A DNA stretch of 24,910 bases. Source: Bacteroidota bacterium. Its GTDB lineage: Bacteria > Bacteroidota > Bacteroidia > NORP154. This document shows, in pieces, positions 8,854 through 17,166 of the stretch. Numbering within the stretch: position 1 is the first letter of the stretch; every line of letters starts with the position of its first letter. The notes below the pieces were generated by a model, which was not told where the DNA came from, made no database searches, and saw nothing but the letters and a program-made list of their open reading frames with translations. A program made the translations under genes and the position numbers. The stretch spans positions 1 to 24,910 of the forward strand of contig NVRZ01000028.1 in NCBI GenBank assembly GCA_002401055.1, in the 5' to 3' direction.

Positions 8854-10038
8854 TTAATCTATGAACTTGCTGGTTTTTAAGTAGTTGTACAGTAATTCTG
8901 CAACTTTCTGATGCGTTAACTCCGAAGGGTGGGCATCATTATTATTAACAATTCTATCTCTTACAGGAAGCTGACTCAAGGTTTCATACAAGTCGAGTAC
9001 AGATACATTCTGCCTGGTGAAAAAAGCAGTGATGGGCTGATTTGTATAGGTTTTTGAAAATTCAATTGTTTCATCCCAGGTTTCTGGAAATAAAATTACG
9101 ATTAGCGGAATAGATTCTTCCCTGCTCAACAGAACGAATTGATGCAAATTTTGCAGATGCTGCTTAAAAATATCTTCATTCAAATATGCTGATAAATGAG
9201 AACTCTGACCTGCTTTACTGGCGAAGTATTCTTTTCCTGCAGTATCAACATCCGAATCAAGAGACGTTACAGGGTAAAACTTCCAAAAGAAATAATTCAA
9301 GAGGTAAGAGTTTTTGAACAAACTTTCATGAATTGAAAAGGCTAGTAAAGAGGCCTTGAGCATTTTCATTTTTTTGCGAGTATCGCCAATACTAGTTTGC
9401 GGCCTTGGAACCCTCTCAATATCATTTGGGTGATGCACGAGAATAATCAAGCTAGGCTTAATTGGAAACTGCACGAGTTTGGAGTATTCTGCCTGCGTAT
9501 CGGCACCGTTCAATCCCAGGTTGTGAACTTTATATGAAGTGGACAATTTGTTTTGTAACAGGTTAGAGAACCTTTTAGTTGGGTCTTTAATACCATGACC
9601 AGCCACAAAAGAATCTCCGATTACCATTATATTGAACTTGTTCTTGTCTTGCTCTGGCTTAACCTCAGCATCTCTGTAGCCCAACCCATTGACTTCCCAG
9701 TACTTTGAAAACCAGAGCCTAGCGGCTAACGATTCCTGTCCACCACCACCATGGCTACGTGGTACAAACATAAAAACACCCTCTAAAATTATAATCAGGG
9801 ATAGAAGGGCAATAGAGCTAATCGCAATCTTTTTAATTAATTCCTTAGCCTCGGTTTTGATTATTAAGTGCAGTATTTTCAATATGATGAGGATTTCAAT
9901 CCCAAGATATGCCAAACGCATGTAGGTGATTACATCAGAGAAATCGTGGTTTAACCCTGTAAACTGCGTAAGATATCCGATACAAATACTCAGAAATACA
10001 AAAACGAGGATATAAAAAAGAAGAGTGCGATTTTTCAT
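8854..10038 (-). CDS. Membrane-anchored SGNH-type hydrolase/acyltransferase
   Basis: This 394-residue protein has three N-terminal hydrophobic segments (about 5-27, 36-60 and 70-93) and then a periplasmic SGNH-like domain. The nucleophile block is VIGDSFVAGHG (Ser143). LGLNGADT fits the second block, HHPNDI (Asn205) the third, and NNDAHPS (Asp368, His370) completes the triad. SGNH proteins add or remove O-acyl groups on sugars, and the setting next to a glycosyltransferase gene suggests a glycan substrate, though this is inference. The protein resembles the membrane-linked AlgX/DltD-like type more than a free esterase. It starts 22 bases after the upstream glycosyltransferase stop, so the two are probably cotranscribed. 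Confidence 0.8.
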   Translation of the reverse strand: MKNRTLLFYILVFVFLSICIGYLTQFTGLNHDFSDVITYMRLAYLGIEILIILKILHLIIKTEAKELIKKIAISSIALLSLIIILEGVFMFVPRSHGGGGQESLAARLWFSKYWEVNGLGYRDAEVKPEQDKNKFNIMVIGDSFVAGHGIKDPTKRFSNLLQNKLSTSYKVHNLGLNGADTQAEYSKLVQFPIKPSLIILVHHPNDIERVPRPQTSIGDTRKKMKMLKASLLAFSIHESLFKNSYLLNYFFWKFYPVTSLDSDVDTAGKEYFASKAGQSSHLSAYLNEDIFKQHLQNLHQFVLLSREESIPLIVILFPETWDETIEFSKTYTNQPITAFFTRQNVSVLDLYETLSQLPVRDRIVNNNDAHPSELTHQKVAELLYNYLKTSKFID

Positions 10039-10060
10039 CAGCTTAAAACCATCAACTAAA

Positions 10061-10762
10061 TTAATTATAAATGCTCATCAACTTTTTCAGTGAGCTTTTG
10101 TCAGTATAATTTATTTTACCGGAAGAGTTGCACCAGTGTATTCCATACCAACTTTTTGGGATTGCCGCATTCCATTGTAAATATATTTTCAGTAAAAACG
10201 CATGATCATTATTAAAGAGTCCGCGATGCCGATATTTAAGTAAGTCTAGTTTAACAATATGCTGATTGAGAATTTCAATGGGCTTGTGCCAATTTAGATT
10301 GTCTGCCTTAACCTCTAAGCGCGCTAGATTGTAGCAATCTAACATAAGCTTACTTCCTTTCGGGCATTTCATTACATTCCCTACCACTTTATATTTCCAA
10401 TGGCTCCTGAAAAAATAATCTTCTTCAAAGTCGAACGGTTTAAGGCAGGTTAAATCCATGTCTACCCACCATCCACCTTTTTCATAGAGCAACTTGTACC
10501 TAAAAATATCAGAAAATCCTGCATACGAACCTTTTCCCCACTTCAGCTTACTATCATCAGGGTATTTGAACACATTAGCTTCATCAATTATTTCATTGGC
10601 ATCATTTATCTGAACGCTGCTGGGAACATTATCAATTGCTCCATACGTCCACAGGACGAAGGCATGCCCATGATGGAGAAAAGAATTAATGGTGAGTAAT
10701 TCCAGCTCTGATAAGCGTTTTCCAATCCACAAACTATTGACATCGGTATTGTCTGTATTCAT
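10061..10762 (-). CDS. DXD glycosyltransferase, GT32-like (capsule/polysaccharide sugar transferase)
   Basis: A cytosolic glycosyltransferase of 233 residues from the ATG at 10762. Near its start is LWIGKRLSELELL, then the acceptor-side motif SDIFRYKLLYEKGGWWVDMD, whose DMD (residues 101-103) is the metal and nucleotide-sugar binding DXD. The FxxNxxxxCPKGS-like and NNDHAFLLK segments are also typical of the Gly_transf_sug/GT32 group. The longest frame starts at 10816, but the ATG at 10762 is preceded by an A-rich site (AAGAGAAAAATCAAAA) and gives the usual short N-terminus. Sugar donor and acceptor cannot be read from sequence. It precedes the SGNH gene and is divergent from the methyltransferase. 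Confidence 0.82.
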   Translation of the reverse strand: MNTDNTDVNSLWIGKRLSELELLTINSFLHHGHAFVLWTYGAIDNVPSSVQINDANEIIDEANVFKYPDDSKLKWGKGSYAGFSDIFRYKLLYEKGGWWVDMDLTCLKPFDFEEDYFFRSHWKYKVVGNVMKCPKGSKLMLDCYNLARLEVKADNLNWHKPIEILNQHIVKLDLLKYRHRGLFNNDHAFLLKIYLQWNAAIPKSWYGIHWCNSSGKINYTDKSSLKKLMSIYN

Positions 10763-10825
10763 TTTTGATTTTTCTCTTGGATGGATAAAATTAACAAAAT
10801 GGAAAAAATCAAACACTCTTCCCCG

Positions 10826-10833
10826 TAAGTTTG
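10826..10833 (+). promoter_or_regulatory. Possible promoter -7 element (TAAGTTTG) for the methyltransferase
   Basis: TAAGTTTG on the plus strand fits TAnnTTTG and lies 46 bases before the GTG at 10879. No good -33 TTG is visible at the expected distance, so this is tentative. If real, it rules out an ATG at 10836 as a start. Confidence 0.3.
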
Positions 10834-10878
10834 TAATGGACTACCTTCAAAGCATATTAGCTGAACAGTTTAAGAAAC

Positions 10879-11844
10879 GTGGCGAGAAAACCGATTGAAT
10901 ATATTATAAAGGAGCTCTATGGTAGAACCTATGACTTAATAATTCACAACACGAAGTCCCGTGCAATTCTTGATGGAATAGGTAGTTACATACCATACGT
11001 ATACAATCCTCTTCAGGAGGGATCTGGAGAAACGCATTCTGCTGAATATTGCTATTCCGTTTGGTTGAAACACCTTACTCTAGCCATGGATAGTGGAATG
11101 AAACATTATCCAGAGTCTGTTGTGGAACTGGGCCCTGGCGCCAGCATTGGAACGGGGTTAGCGGCGGTAATCGCCGGGGCTTCACATTATCAAGCCCTGG
11201 ATGTGCTTGACTACACCAAGAAAGAACTTAACCTTAAAATATTTGATGGGTTGTTGGAGTTATTTGAGAAAAGACAGAGCATCCCAGAACTTATAGAATT
11301 TCCTGGACACATATTAACAGGTGATTATCTGGATCGCATTTTGGATGCAGCACGGATAAATGAAATTAGGGACTCCCTAATTGAGGAAGATGAGAAGTTC
11401 TTTTCTTATAGCTTGTTGGGTGAAGATGCCAATATAATTCCAGCAAATTCAATAGACTTTGTATTCTCTCATGCGGTTATGGAGCATGTTGGTGATATTG
11501 GCTTGTTCTATTCGAAGATGAGTAAATGGCTGAAATCCGGTGGAATTACCTCGCATCAAATAGATTTTGAGTGTCATAATTTAGCTGAGAAATGGAACGG
11601 GCATTGGACGTATTCAAGCGTCGTTTGGAAATTGATTCAGGGTAGAAGGAAGGATGTACTTAATCGGCATACTCACTCAGATCACGTAAAAAGTATGCAG
11701 TCAGCGAACTTCGCGGTTGTAAATGAGATAAAGTTTGAAGGTGAAGCGGGAATTCAAAGAGAAGAACTTGCTCTCAGATTTAAGAGGATGTCTGACGAAG
11801 ATCTCAGAACCAAGGGATCAATTATTTTAGCACGAAAATCTTAA
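10879..11844 (+). CDS. Class I SAM-dependent methyltransferase
   Basis: A 321-residue cytosolic protein. Motif I is VVELGPGASIGTGLAA (residues 81-96), the SAM-binding Gly-rich loop. A later NSIDFVFSHAVMEHVGDI-type segment matches motifs IV-V of small-molecule methyltransferases, and LKSGGITSHQID matches motif VI. The methyl acceptor is unknown; surrounding genes suggest a sugar or lipid head group (inference). The start is uncertain: the frame opens after a TAG at 10858-10860, and GTG at 10879 is the best candidate before the conserved region. A separate short frame from ATG 10836 ends at 10898 and overlaps this start. Its stop shares the palindrome TTAA with the convergent glycosyltransferase stop. 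Confidence 0.82.
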   Translation: MARKPIEYIIKELYGRTYDLIIHNTKSRAILDGIGSYIPYVYNPLQEGSGETHSAEYCYSVWLKHLTLAMDSGMKHYPESVVELGPGASIGTGLAAVIAGASHYQALDVLDYTKKELNLKIFDGLLELFEKRQSIPELIEFPGHILTGDYLDRILDAARINEIRDSLIEEDEKFFSYSLLGEDANIIPANSIDFVFSHAVMEHVGDIGLFYSKMSKWLKSGGITSHQIDFECHNLAEKWNGHWTYSSVVWKLIQGRRKDVLNRHTHSDHVKSMQSANFAVVNEIKFEGEAGIQREELALRFKRMSDEDLRTKGSIILARKS

Positions 11845-13067
11845 ACTGATTCGACGGGGTCAGGTTTTTCTGACAAAACATCTAAGATGCTGTCCCAGAT
11901 GCTCCAACCCTTGCTGCCGAACTCGTGATACACATGGATAAAATAAGGTCTGGTTGGAGCCTTTGTGTTCTGGTTTGAATACCCCTCTTTGGTGTCAAAC
12001 TTCAGAGAGTAATCGTAATAATCTGCGATAAAGTTAAACTCCTGATCAAGTCGTTTTTGGTTTTGCAGATTAAATTTCCAGGCGCATAGTGCTAAGGTAC
12101 CCTGGTCACGCGTTTTCCAGGCCCGATCTTTCATAATGGCCATTGAACTATCATGCCAAGCATTTAAAAAATCTTCTGAGCTCTTGTTAAAGACGAACAC
12201 TCCACCACTCCAATGTCTCCACTTCCCATTGCTTATGTCTACTTCAAATTTGGACTTAATTGCTTCTTTTAAGTGATCACATTCCGTATTGTAAACGCTT
12301 TTTCCGCTTTCGTCCATCCATTGCCTGGTAACTTTGCTAAACTTGAACTCACTGTTCTCCTCTATCTGTTTAAAATATTTAGATGTGTCGTAGAGTATGA
12401 TGTTGTCCTGATCATCAAGCCATACTTTTTCTTGCTTGTCGTACCTGAATTTTTCAGTGAATTGAAAATATCTGCTGGGCGAAATATACTTAACAAAGAG
12501 TGACTTTGCAATCAAAGGGAAATTAGAAAATGGATGACCATAGACGCTTTTGAAGAGCCCTTTGAGTTCTCGGGTTTTCTCCTTAATGTCAGGCCGTTCT
12601 GAATCCAAATTGGGCATGTGCTTTTCTTGCAAATCTTCCAATTGTCTTTGCTTTTCAAGTGCCTTATCCAAACAACCACAATTAACTGCATAGGGACTAA
12701 ATTTTTGGAGATTACAATGATCTGAGGCAAATGAAATACATCCGATTTGTTGACTGAATATTTTGTCAACCCCTTCGCGAATTGCGATTACATCCGTATC
12801 TAGATAGCAGTAGTTATAGTCTAAATCCACGATTTTGTGCAGGCTCGTTTTTAGGTAAATGCTAGCCTCATGATTGTTTAAATGAGCCGGTGTTTCAATG
12901 TCAATAACATTGCTATGCTCAATTTCAAGATTGTTTCTTAATCTATCTGTAACAACAACAATGTCACATCTGGAAAAATGCTTTAAGTACCGCAATGAAA
13001 AATGCAATGTTTCGATATGAACGTCATCCCCACATGCAACAAAAACATAACGATTTTTGAAGCCCAT
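11841..13067 (-). CDS. GT-A fold glycosyltransferase, second copy of a tandem pair
   Basis: A 408-residue protein with a GT-A/GT8-like layout: an N-terminal nucleotide-binding strand (YVFVACGDD), SIYLKTSLHKI, then NYCYLDTDVIA with the metal-binding DTD (90-92). Later come WSGGVFVFNKSS, TRDQGTLALCAWKFN and RPYFIHVYHEFG. These positions fit donor binding and the C-terminal His of retaining GT-A enzymes. An insert at about 207-262 holds two short hairpin-like repeats (W-x-D-x-x-G-x-x-x-Y). It is clearly paralogous to the gene just upstream, 1 base away. The donor sugar is unknown. It is the last gene of a five-gene operon. Confidence 0.8.
   Translation of the reverse strand: MGFKNRYVFVACGDDVHIETLHFSLRYLKHFSRCDIVVVTDRLRNNLEIEHSNVIDIETPAHLNNHEASIYLKTSLHKIVDLDYNYCYLDTDVIAIREGVDKIFSQQIGCISFASDHCNLQKFSPYAVNCGCLDKALEKQRQLEDLQEKHMPNLDSERPDIKEKTRELKGLFKSVYGHPFSNFPLIAKSLFVKYISPSRYFQFTEKFRYDKQEKVWLDDQDNIILYDTSKYFKQIEENSEFKFSKVTRQWMDESGKSVYNTECDHLKEAIKSKFEVDISNGKWRHWSGGVFVFNKSSEDFLNAWHDSSMAIMKDRAWKTRDQGTLALCAWKFNLQNQKRLDQEFNFIADYYDYSLKFDTKEGYSNQNTKAPTRPYFIHVYHEFGSKGWSIWDSILDVLSEKPDPVESV
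12282..12449 (-). repeat. Two hairpin-like protein repeats inserted in the second GT-A glycosyltransferase
   Basis: Residues 207-227 and 241-262 each read F-[RK]-[YF]-x-K-x-x-x-x-W-x-D-x-x-[GN]-x-x-x-Y. The same pair is present in the paralogue, so it predates the duplication. Such aromatic/Gly-spaced units suggest short beta-hairpins, possibly for acceptor or cell-wall contact, which is inference. Confidence 0.5.
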
Positions 13068-13068
13068 A

Positions 13069-14316
13069 CTATTGGTTTATTGAAACAGGTTCCGCGGCCG
13101 GAAGCAACTTTTCAATGTGCTGCCAAACCTCCCATGATTTGTCGCCAAAGTGGTGATAAATGTGATAGAAAGCGGGCTGAACACTTGTTTCAAAATTATT
13201 GTAGCTAAATCCTTTTTCTGCTTCAAAAGACAAGTTCATCATGTTATAATCAGCCAGAAAATTGAATTCCGAAGGAAGGTAAGCTTGGCCCTGAAGGTTC
13301 ATTTGCCAAACAGTGGCAATTAGGGTTCCCTGGTCCCTTACTTTCCAGGATTTGTCTTTGAAAACCTCCATGGTCTTTTCAAACCATAAATCCATGAATT
13401 CGTTTGAGCTTTTGTTAAATAAAAACACGCCTCCGTTCCAGTGCTGCCATTGATTATTGTTAACGTTTATGCCGAATTTACTTTCAATGGCATCTACAAG
13501 GTGATTACAGCTGGTTTTGTACACTTCTTTTCCATTCGTATCATACCAAGTTTTGTTTGCTTTATCATGCCTGAATTCACTGTTGTTTTCAATAAAGTCA
13601 GGGAAAAGATAGGCATCGTCATAGATCATGTTTCCAATCGAATCATAAACTTTTCTCTCCTTCCTGTTCCATACAAAACCGCCATTTGCCTTGAGGAATC
13701 GGGCAAAGTTGTATTTCAAGGGATAAATTATTGACAGCATGAGCCTGAAAATCGTGTTTTTACCAAACCACTCTGTCTGCTCTCCAAATAAATCCAGTAA
13801 TCGGATTATCGTTTCATATTTTTCATAAAGTTTCGAGTCTTTGGGTTTGCATTTATTCTCATATTCTGCACTGAGTTTGTCTAAAAGGTTAACCTTCACT
13901 TTTGACTGCTCCAGGCAATCACAATTCATGGCATTGGGACTAAAAACGTCGATTGTGCAATGATCATGGGCAAAAGTGATTGGATGGATGGCGTGGCTGA
14001 ATATGTCGTCAACTTTTGGGCTGGCCGCAATAACATCGGAATCGAGATAACAGTAATTGTTTACTTCCAGATCGAGTATTTTATTGAGTGATGTTTTGAG
14101 ATAGATGCTCGCTTGGTGATGGTCATAGTCGGATGGAGTTTCAATATCGCGCACGTCAACATGGTCAATTGGAATGGCATTTCTCTTTAAATCGGTGACC
14201 ACCATAATATCATTGACTGAAAAGTGACTCAGGTATCTCAACGAAAAGTTCAGCGTGTGTATGTGCTCTTCCGAACCACAGACCACAAAAACAAAGATGT
14301 TTTTAGCGCTCGTCAA
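13069..14316 (-). CDS. GT-A fold glycosyltransferase, first copy of a tandem pair
   Basis: A 415-residue protein parallel along its whole length to the next gene. It has IFVFVVCGSEEH at the N-terminus, ASIYLKTSLNKI, NYCYLDSDVIA with DSD (92-94), WNGGVFLFNKSS, VRDQGTLIATVWQMN and PAFYHIYHHFG. The layout fits a metal-dependent GT8-like enzyme using a nucleotide sugar. The two hairpin-like repeats sit at about 214-233 and 248-270. The start is a TTG at 14316; upstream in frame only ATT, TTA and a TAA stop are found, so no ATG is available. It follows the asparagine synthase gene by 18 bases. The two copies have diverged through much of the middle, so their acceptors may differ. Confidence 0.8.
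   Translation of the reverse strand: MTSAKNIFVFVVCGSEEHIHTLNFSLRYLSHFSVNDIMVVTDLKRNAIPIDHVDVRDIETPSDYDHHQASIYLKTSLNKILDLEVNNYCYLDSDVIAASPKVDDIFSHAIHPITFAHDHCTIDVFSPNAMNCDCLEQSKVKVNLLDKLSAEYENKCKPKDSKLYEKYETIIRLLDLFGEQTEWFGKNTIFRLMLSIIYPLKYNFARFLKANGGFVWNRKERKVYDSIGNMIYDDAYLFPDFIENNSEFRHDKANKTWYDTNGKEVYKTSCNHLVDAIESKFGINVNNNQWQHWNGGVFLFNKSSNEFMDLWFEKTMEVFKDKSWKVRDQGTLIATVWQMNLQGQAYLPSEFNFLADYNMMNLSFEAEKGFSYNNFETSVQPAFYHIYHHFGDKSWEVWQHIEKLLPAAEPVSINQ
13507..13677 (-). repeat. Two hairpin-like protein repeats inserted in the first GT-A glycosyltransferase
   Basis: Residues 214-233 (FVWNRKERKVYDSIGNMIYD) and 248-267 share the F-x-[WH]-x-[RK]-x-x-x-x-[WY]-x-D-x-x-G-x-x-x-Y pattern seen in the neighbouring paralogue. 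Confidence 0.5.
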
Positions 14317-14334
14317 TTCAATTAATTATATCTG

Positions 14335-16110
14335 TTATGCCCATTTCGAATACCATAATTCCAGAACGGCCAATTTCCATAGTCGCCAATGATCACCTTT
14401 TCCAATCATAGATTCTAACTTATCCTTTCGTACGATATTGTCGCTAATCAAGCTACCGCTAAGTAAAATTGATTTGTACCACCCCATGTCCATGTAATAT
14501 ATGTCTGGGCCTACAAATCCCTGTTTCTTTCTGTCCATAATCCGAGGCGGAAGATGCTTCACGATATTCTCATGCAAGGCAAACTTTGTGATCTCGGGCT
14601 TGAAATAGCTTTTGTCATTTAGCTTAAATATGCATTCAAATAATTCATGGTCTAAAAATGGAACCCTTACTTCAAGCGAGTTGGCCATGCTGGCTCGATC
14701 GATTTTGGTCAACACCAGTTCTGCCATGAAGCATTTGACATCCATGTACTGGAAAGTCTTGACGGTATCAGAATTCCCTTTGAAGTGCTGCTTATAAAAC
14801 CAATTCGAGTCAGACGGAATAAACTCATGGAGCCGATTATCTAAAAGCTCTAAGAGGTTACTGTTGTTGTAAGTACCCATGCTCATGGCGCTTGCATAAT
14901 TCTCCGTGGTATACGCAGCTCCATTAGAAGAAAACAGTCCTTTTAGCCTTGACAGTATAGTATTAGAATCGTGGTTTTTAGTGTTTTGATGCCAGTTGTA
15001 ACCGCAGAACAGCTCATCAGCACCTTCGCCGGAAAAAACAACTTTTAAAGATTCAGAAGCGAGCTTACTAACTACGTATGTTGGAATTATTGATATATCT
15101 GCGATCGGTTCATCATAGAAAAAGGCAAGCTTCTCAGTTAATTCCAAGCTTCCGCTATTAAGGACAACGTTATGCTGATCCGTTCCAAATAATTCTGAGA
15201 CTGTCTCAGCATATTTGTGTTCACTTCCTGCCCAATCCTCGAATCCAATTGAGAAGGTAGAAGGGGAACGATTCATGCGATTCATGTAGTAAACAAGCGC
15301 GCTGGAATCGTATCCGCCACTAAGGAAGGATCCAACAGGAACATCGCTTAATAGATGCGACTTTACAGAGTTTGCTAGTAGACCATCAATCTTTTGGATC
15401 AGCTCTTTATCTGAAATGCTTTCGTTCCCTATTGGAATAACCCAATATTGCACAACCTCAAGCCTTCCTGATGCATCAAGCGTGGCGCAATGAGCAGGCG
15501 GTAACTTAAATACATGATGCCAGATCGTCTTAGGTGAAGGCACGTATCGATATGTTAAGTAGTTGCACATAGACGAATAGTCTATTTCTTTTTTCAATTT
15601 CTTGTCTTCGCGGATTGCCTTGATCTCTGAACAGAAAATAAATGTGTTCTCATCCGAATAATAGTACAATGGTTTAATGCCAAATCGATCTCTTGCCAGA
15701 AAAAGCTGTTTTTTCTTTTCATCCCAAATTCCAAAGGCAAACATGCCCTTTAAATGGTTTACAACATCCGACCCCCATTCTTCATACCCGTGAATGATAA
15801 CCTCAGAATCTGAAGCAGATGAAAATTTGTGGCCAAGGTCAATCAACTCAGACTTGAGCTCCAAATAATTGTATATCTCTCCATTGCAAGTGAGCCAAAT
15901 ACTTCCGTCTTCATTTGACATAGGCTGCCTACCTTGAATGGAGAGGTCGTTAATCGAGAGCCTTCGATGACCCAGTGCCAATCGCTTGTCATCACTTTGA
16001 TAAAACCCAAAATCATCTGGGCCACGATGTGTTAGGGTATCTCGCATTGCGAGAAATAATTTCTCGTCAACAGCCTCCTTGTAGTTTAGTCTACCGATTA
16101 TTCCACACAT
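14335..16110 (-). CDS. asnB: Asparagine synthase (glutamine-hydrolysing) type amidotransferase
   Basis: A 591-residue enzyme with both AsnB domains. The N-terminal class II glutaminase starts MCGIIGRL, so Cys2 is the nucleophile after Met removal, and it has HRGPDDFG (residues 28-35) and the CNGEIYNY loop. The synthetase domain carries the ATP PP-loop LSGGYDSS (263-270) and the SGEGADELFCGYNWH block. The reaction transfers glutamine amide nitrogen to an acyl-adenylate, classically aspartate. The position between a UbiA enzyme and two glycosyltransferases suggests amidation of a glycan or natural-product carboxylate, as O-antigen and secondary-metabolite AsnB homologues do; this is inference. 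Tyr267 replaces the common Leu or Val of the SGGxDSS loop. Confidence 0.9.
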   Translation of the reverse strand: MCGIIGRLNYKEAVDEKLFLAMRDTLTHRGPDDFGFYQSDDKRLALGHRRLSINDLSIQGRQPMSNEDGSIWLTCNGEIYNYLELKSELIDLGHKFSSASDSEVIIHGYEEWGSDVVNHLKGMFAFGIWDEKKKQLFLARDRFGIKPLYYYSDENTFIFCSEIKAIREDKKLKKEIDYSSMCNYLTYRYVPSPKTIWHHVFKLPPAHCATLDASGRLEVVQYWVIPIGNESISDKELIQKIDGLLANSVKSHLLSDVPVGSFLSGGYDSSALVYYMNRMNRSPSTFSIGFEDWAGSEHKYAETVSELFGTDQHNVVLNSGSLELTEKLAFFYDEPIADISIIPTYVVSKLASESLKVVFSGEGADELFCGYNWHQNTKNHDSNTILSRLKGLFSSNGAAYTTENYASAMSMGTYNNSNLLELLDNRLHEFIPSDSNWFYKQHFKGNSDTVKTFQYMDVKCFMAELVLTKIDRASMANSLEVRVPFLDHELFECIFKLNDKSYFKPEITKFALHENIVKHLPPRIMDRKKQGFVGPDIYYMDMGWYKSILLSGSLISDNIVRKDKLESMIGKGDHWRLWKLAVLELWYSKWA

Positions 16111-16131
16111 AGTAATTGTGATGTTGGGAGA

Positions 16132-17166
16132 TTAAAGCTCTCGTAAATTCTTGCCAATATCTTTAAGGTCAAGATAAAAATTTCTCATGATTTTGGGAAA
16201 CAGAATTAAGTGTATAACCAGTAAAACAAGAAATACTGGCCTGTTGATTGAAAGAGATATTAAGATTAGTATAGGTAACCACTCCTCATAAAAATTGTTC
16301 ATGAAGTACAGAAACTTGAATGTGAACTGTCTTCTGGGCATCACTAAAAACTTGGGTCCGTTAAACTTGAGCCAGGTAAAAAAGAGAAATAACAGAAATC
16401 CAGCATAGAAGAATGGAAGAATAGCTGAAGCCATAAAAACCAGAATAATAACCAGCGAAATTTCTATTGGAAGAATAGCTCTGTTAATCTTATTCACAGA
16501 TTTTAATGCACCCATACGCAACACGAAGGTGTTGCTACCGGTTTTTAGGTCGTTTTTTCGGTCATCGAGTTGATGTAGCATGATATTTCGAATGCCTTTG
16601 CTCATGGCCCAGAGCACAATTAATCCTATAGGATATATTGTAACGTCCCATAAATATGATTCAGAGATGATTAGGAAAGTGAAAATGGTAACCAATATTG
16701 GATTGACATGCCCATAGAATGTATCGCTCAGAATTCCCAATATTCCTCTCTCCTTGAATCGAAAGGGAGGAAAGGAATACAGAAAGTATACCCCAAATTG
16801 AATCAGTAGAAGCGCAACAACTTGCCAGTTCAATTCAAGAAAGGTCCAGGGGAATATTACACAAAGCAGCAGAAATAAAACCAGGAGGAACAGTTGCTTT
16901 TTTGGTAGAGCGTTGACAATATTTTTCTTCCCCACTGATTTATCGTCTTTGAAATCAGCCAGGTCGTTCATGAAGTATCCTAATCCAGCTATGCCAATCA
17001 TAATGGGAATAAATTCAAAAACATAAATCATTGCATGATTAAAAGGTGTACCGTTTAATGCAATTGCAAAATAAATAGTCGCCAAAACCGGAGGGATCAG
17101 ATGATTCCACCAAAGCGCAAAACGCAGATTCTCTACGGTGTTTCTATAGACTCCCATGCTGTACAT
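16132..17166 (-). CDS. UbiA-superfamily membrane prenyltransferase
   Basis: A 344-residue polytopic inner-membrane protein with about eight or nine hydrophobic helices. Both Asp-rich, Mg-diphosphate-binding motifs are intact: NDLADFKDD (67-75, matching NDxxDxxxD) and LDDRKNDLKTG (200-210, matching DxxxD, followed by TFVLRMG). UbiA enzymes transfer a prenyl group to a ring, alcohol or sugar-phosphate acceptor. The menaquinone enzyme MenA is usually with men genes, which are absent here, so a special acceptor is likely (inference). It overlaps the SGNH gene upstream by 23 bases if the ATG at 17166 is used, or by 14 with the ATG at 17157. It precedes asnB by 21 bases. Confidence 0.88.
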   Translation of the reverse strand: MYSMGVYRNTVENLRFALWWNHLIPPVLATIYFAIALNGTPFNHAMIYVFEFIPIMIGIAGLGYFMNDLADFKDDKSVGKKNIVNALPKKQLFLLVLFLLLCVIFPWTFLELNWQVVALLLIQFGVYFLYSFPPFRFKERGILGILSDTFYGHVNPILVTIFTFLIISESYLWDVTIYPIGLIVLWAMSKGIRNIMLHQLDDRKNDLKTGSNTFVLRMGALKSVNKINRAILPIEISLVIILVFMASAILPFFYAGFLLFLFFTWLKFNGPKFLVMPRRQFTFKFLYFMNNFYEEWLPILILISLSINRPVFLVLLVIHLILFPKIMRNFYLDLKDIGKNLREL

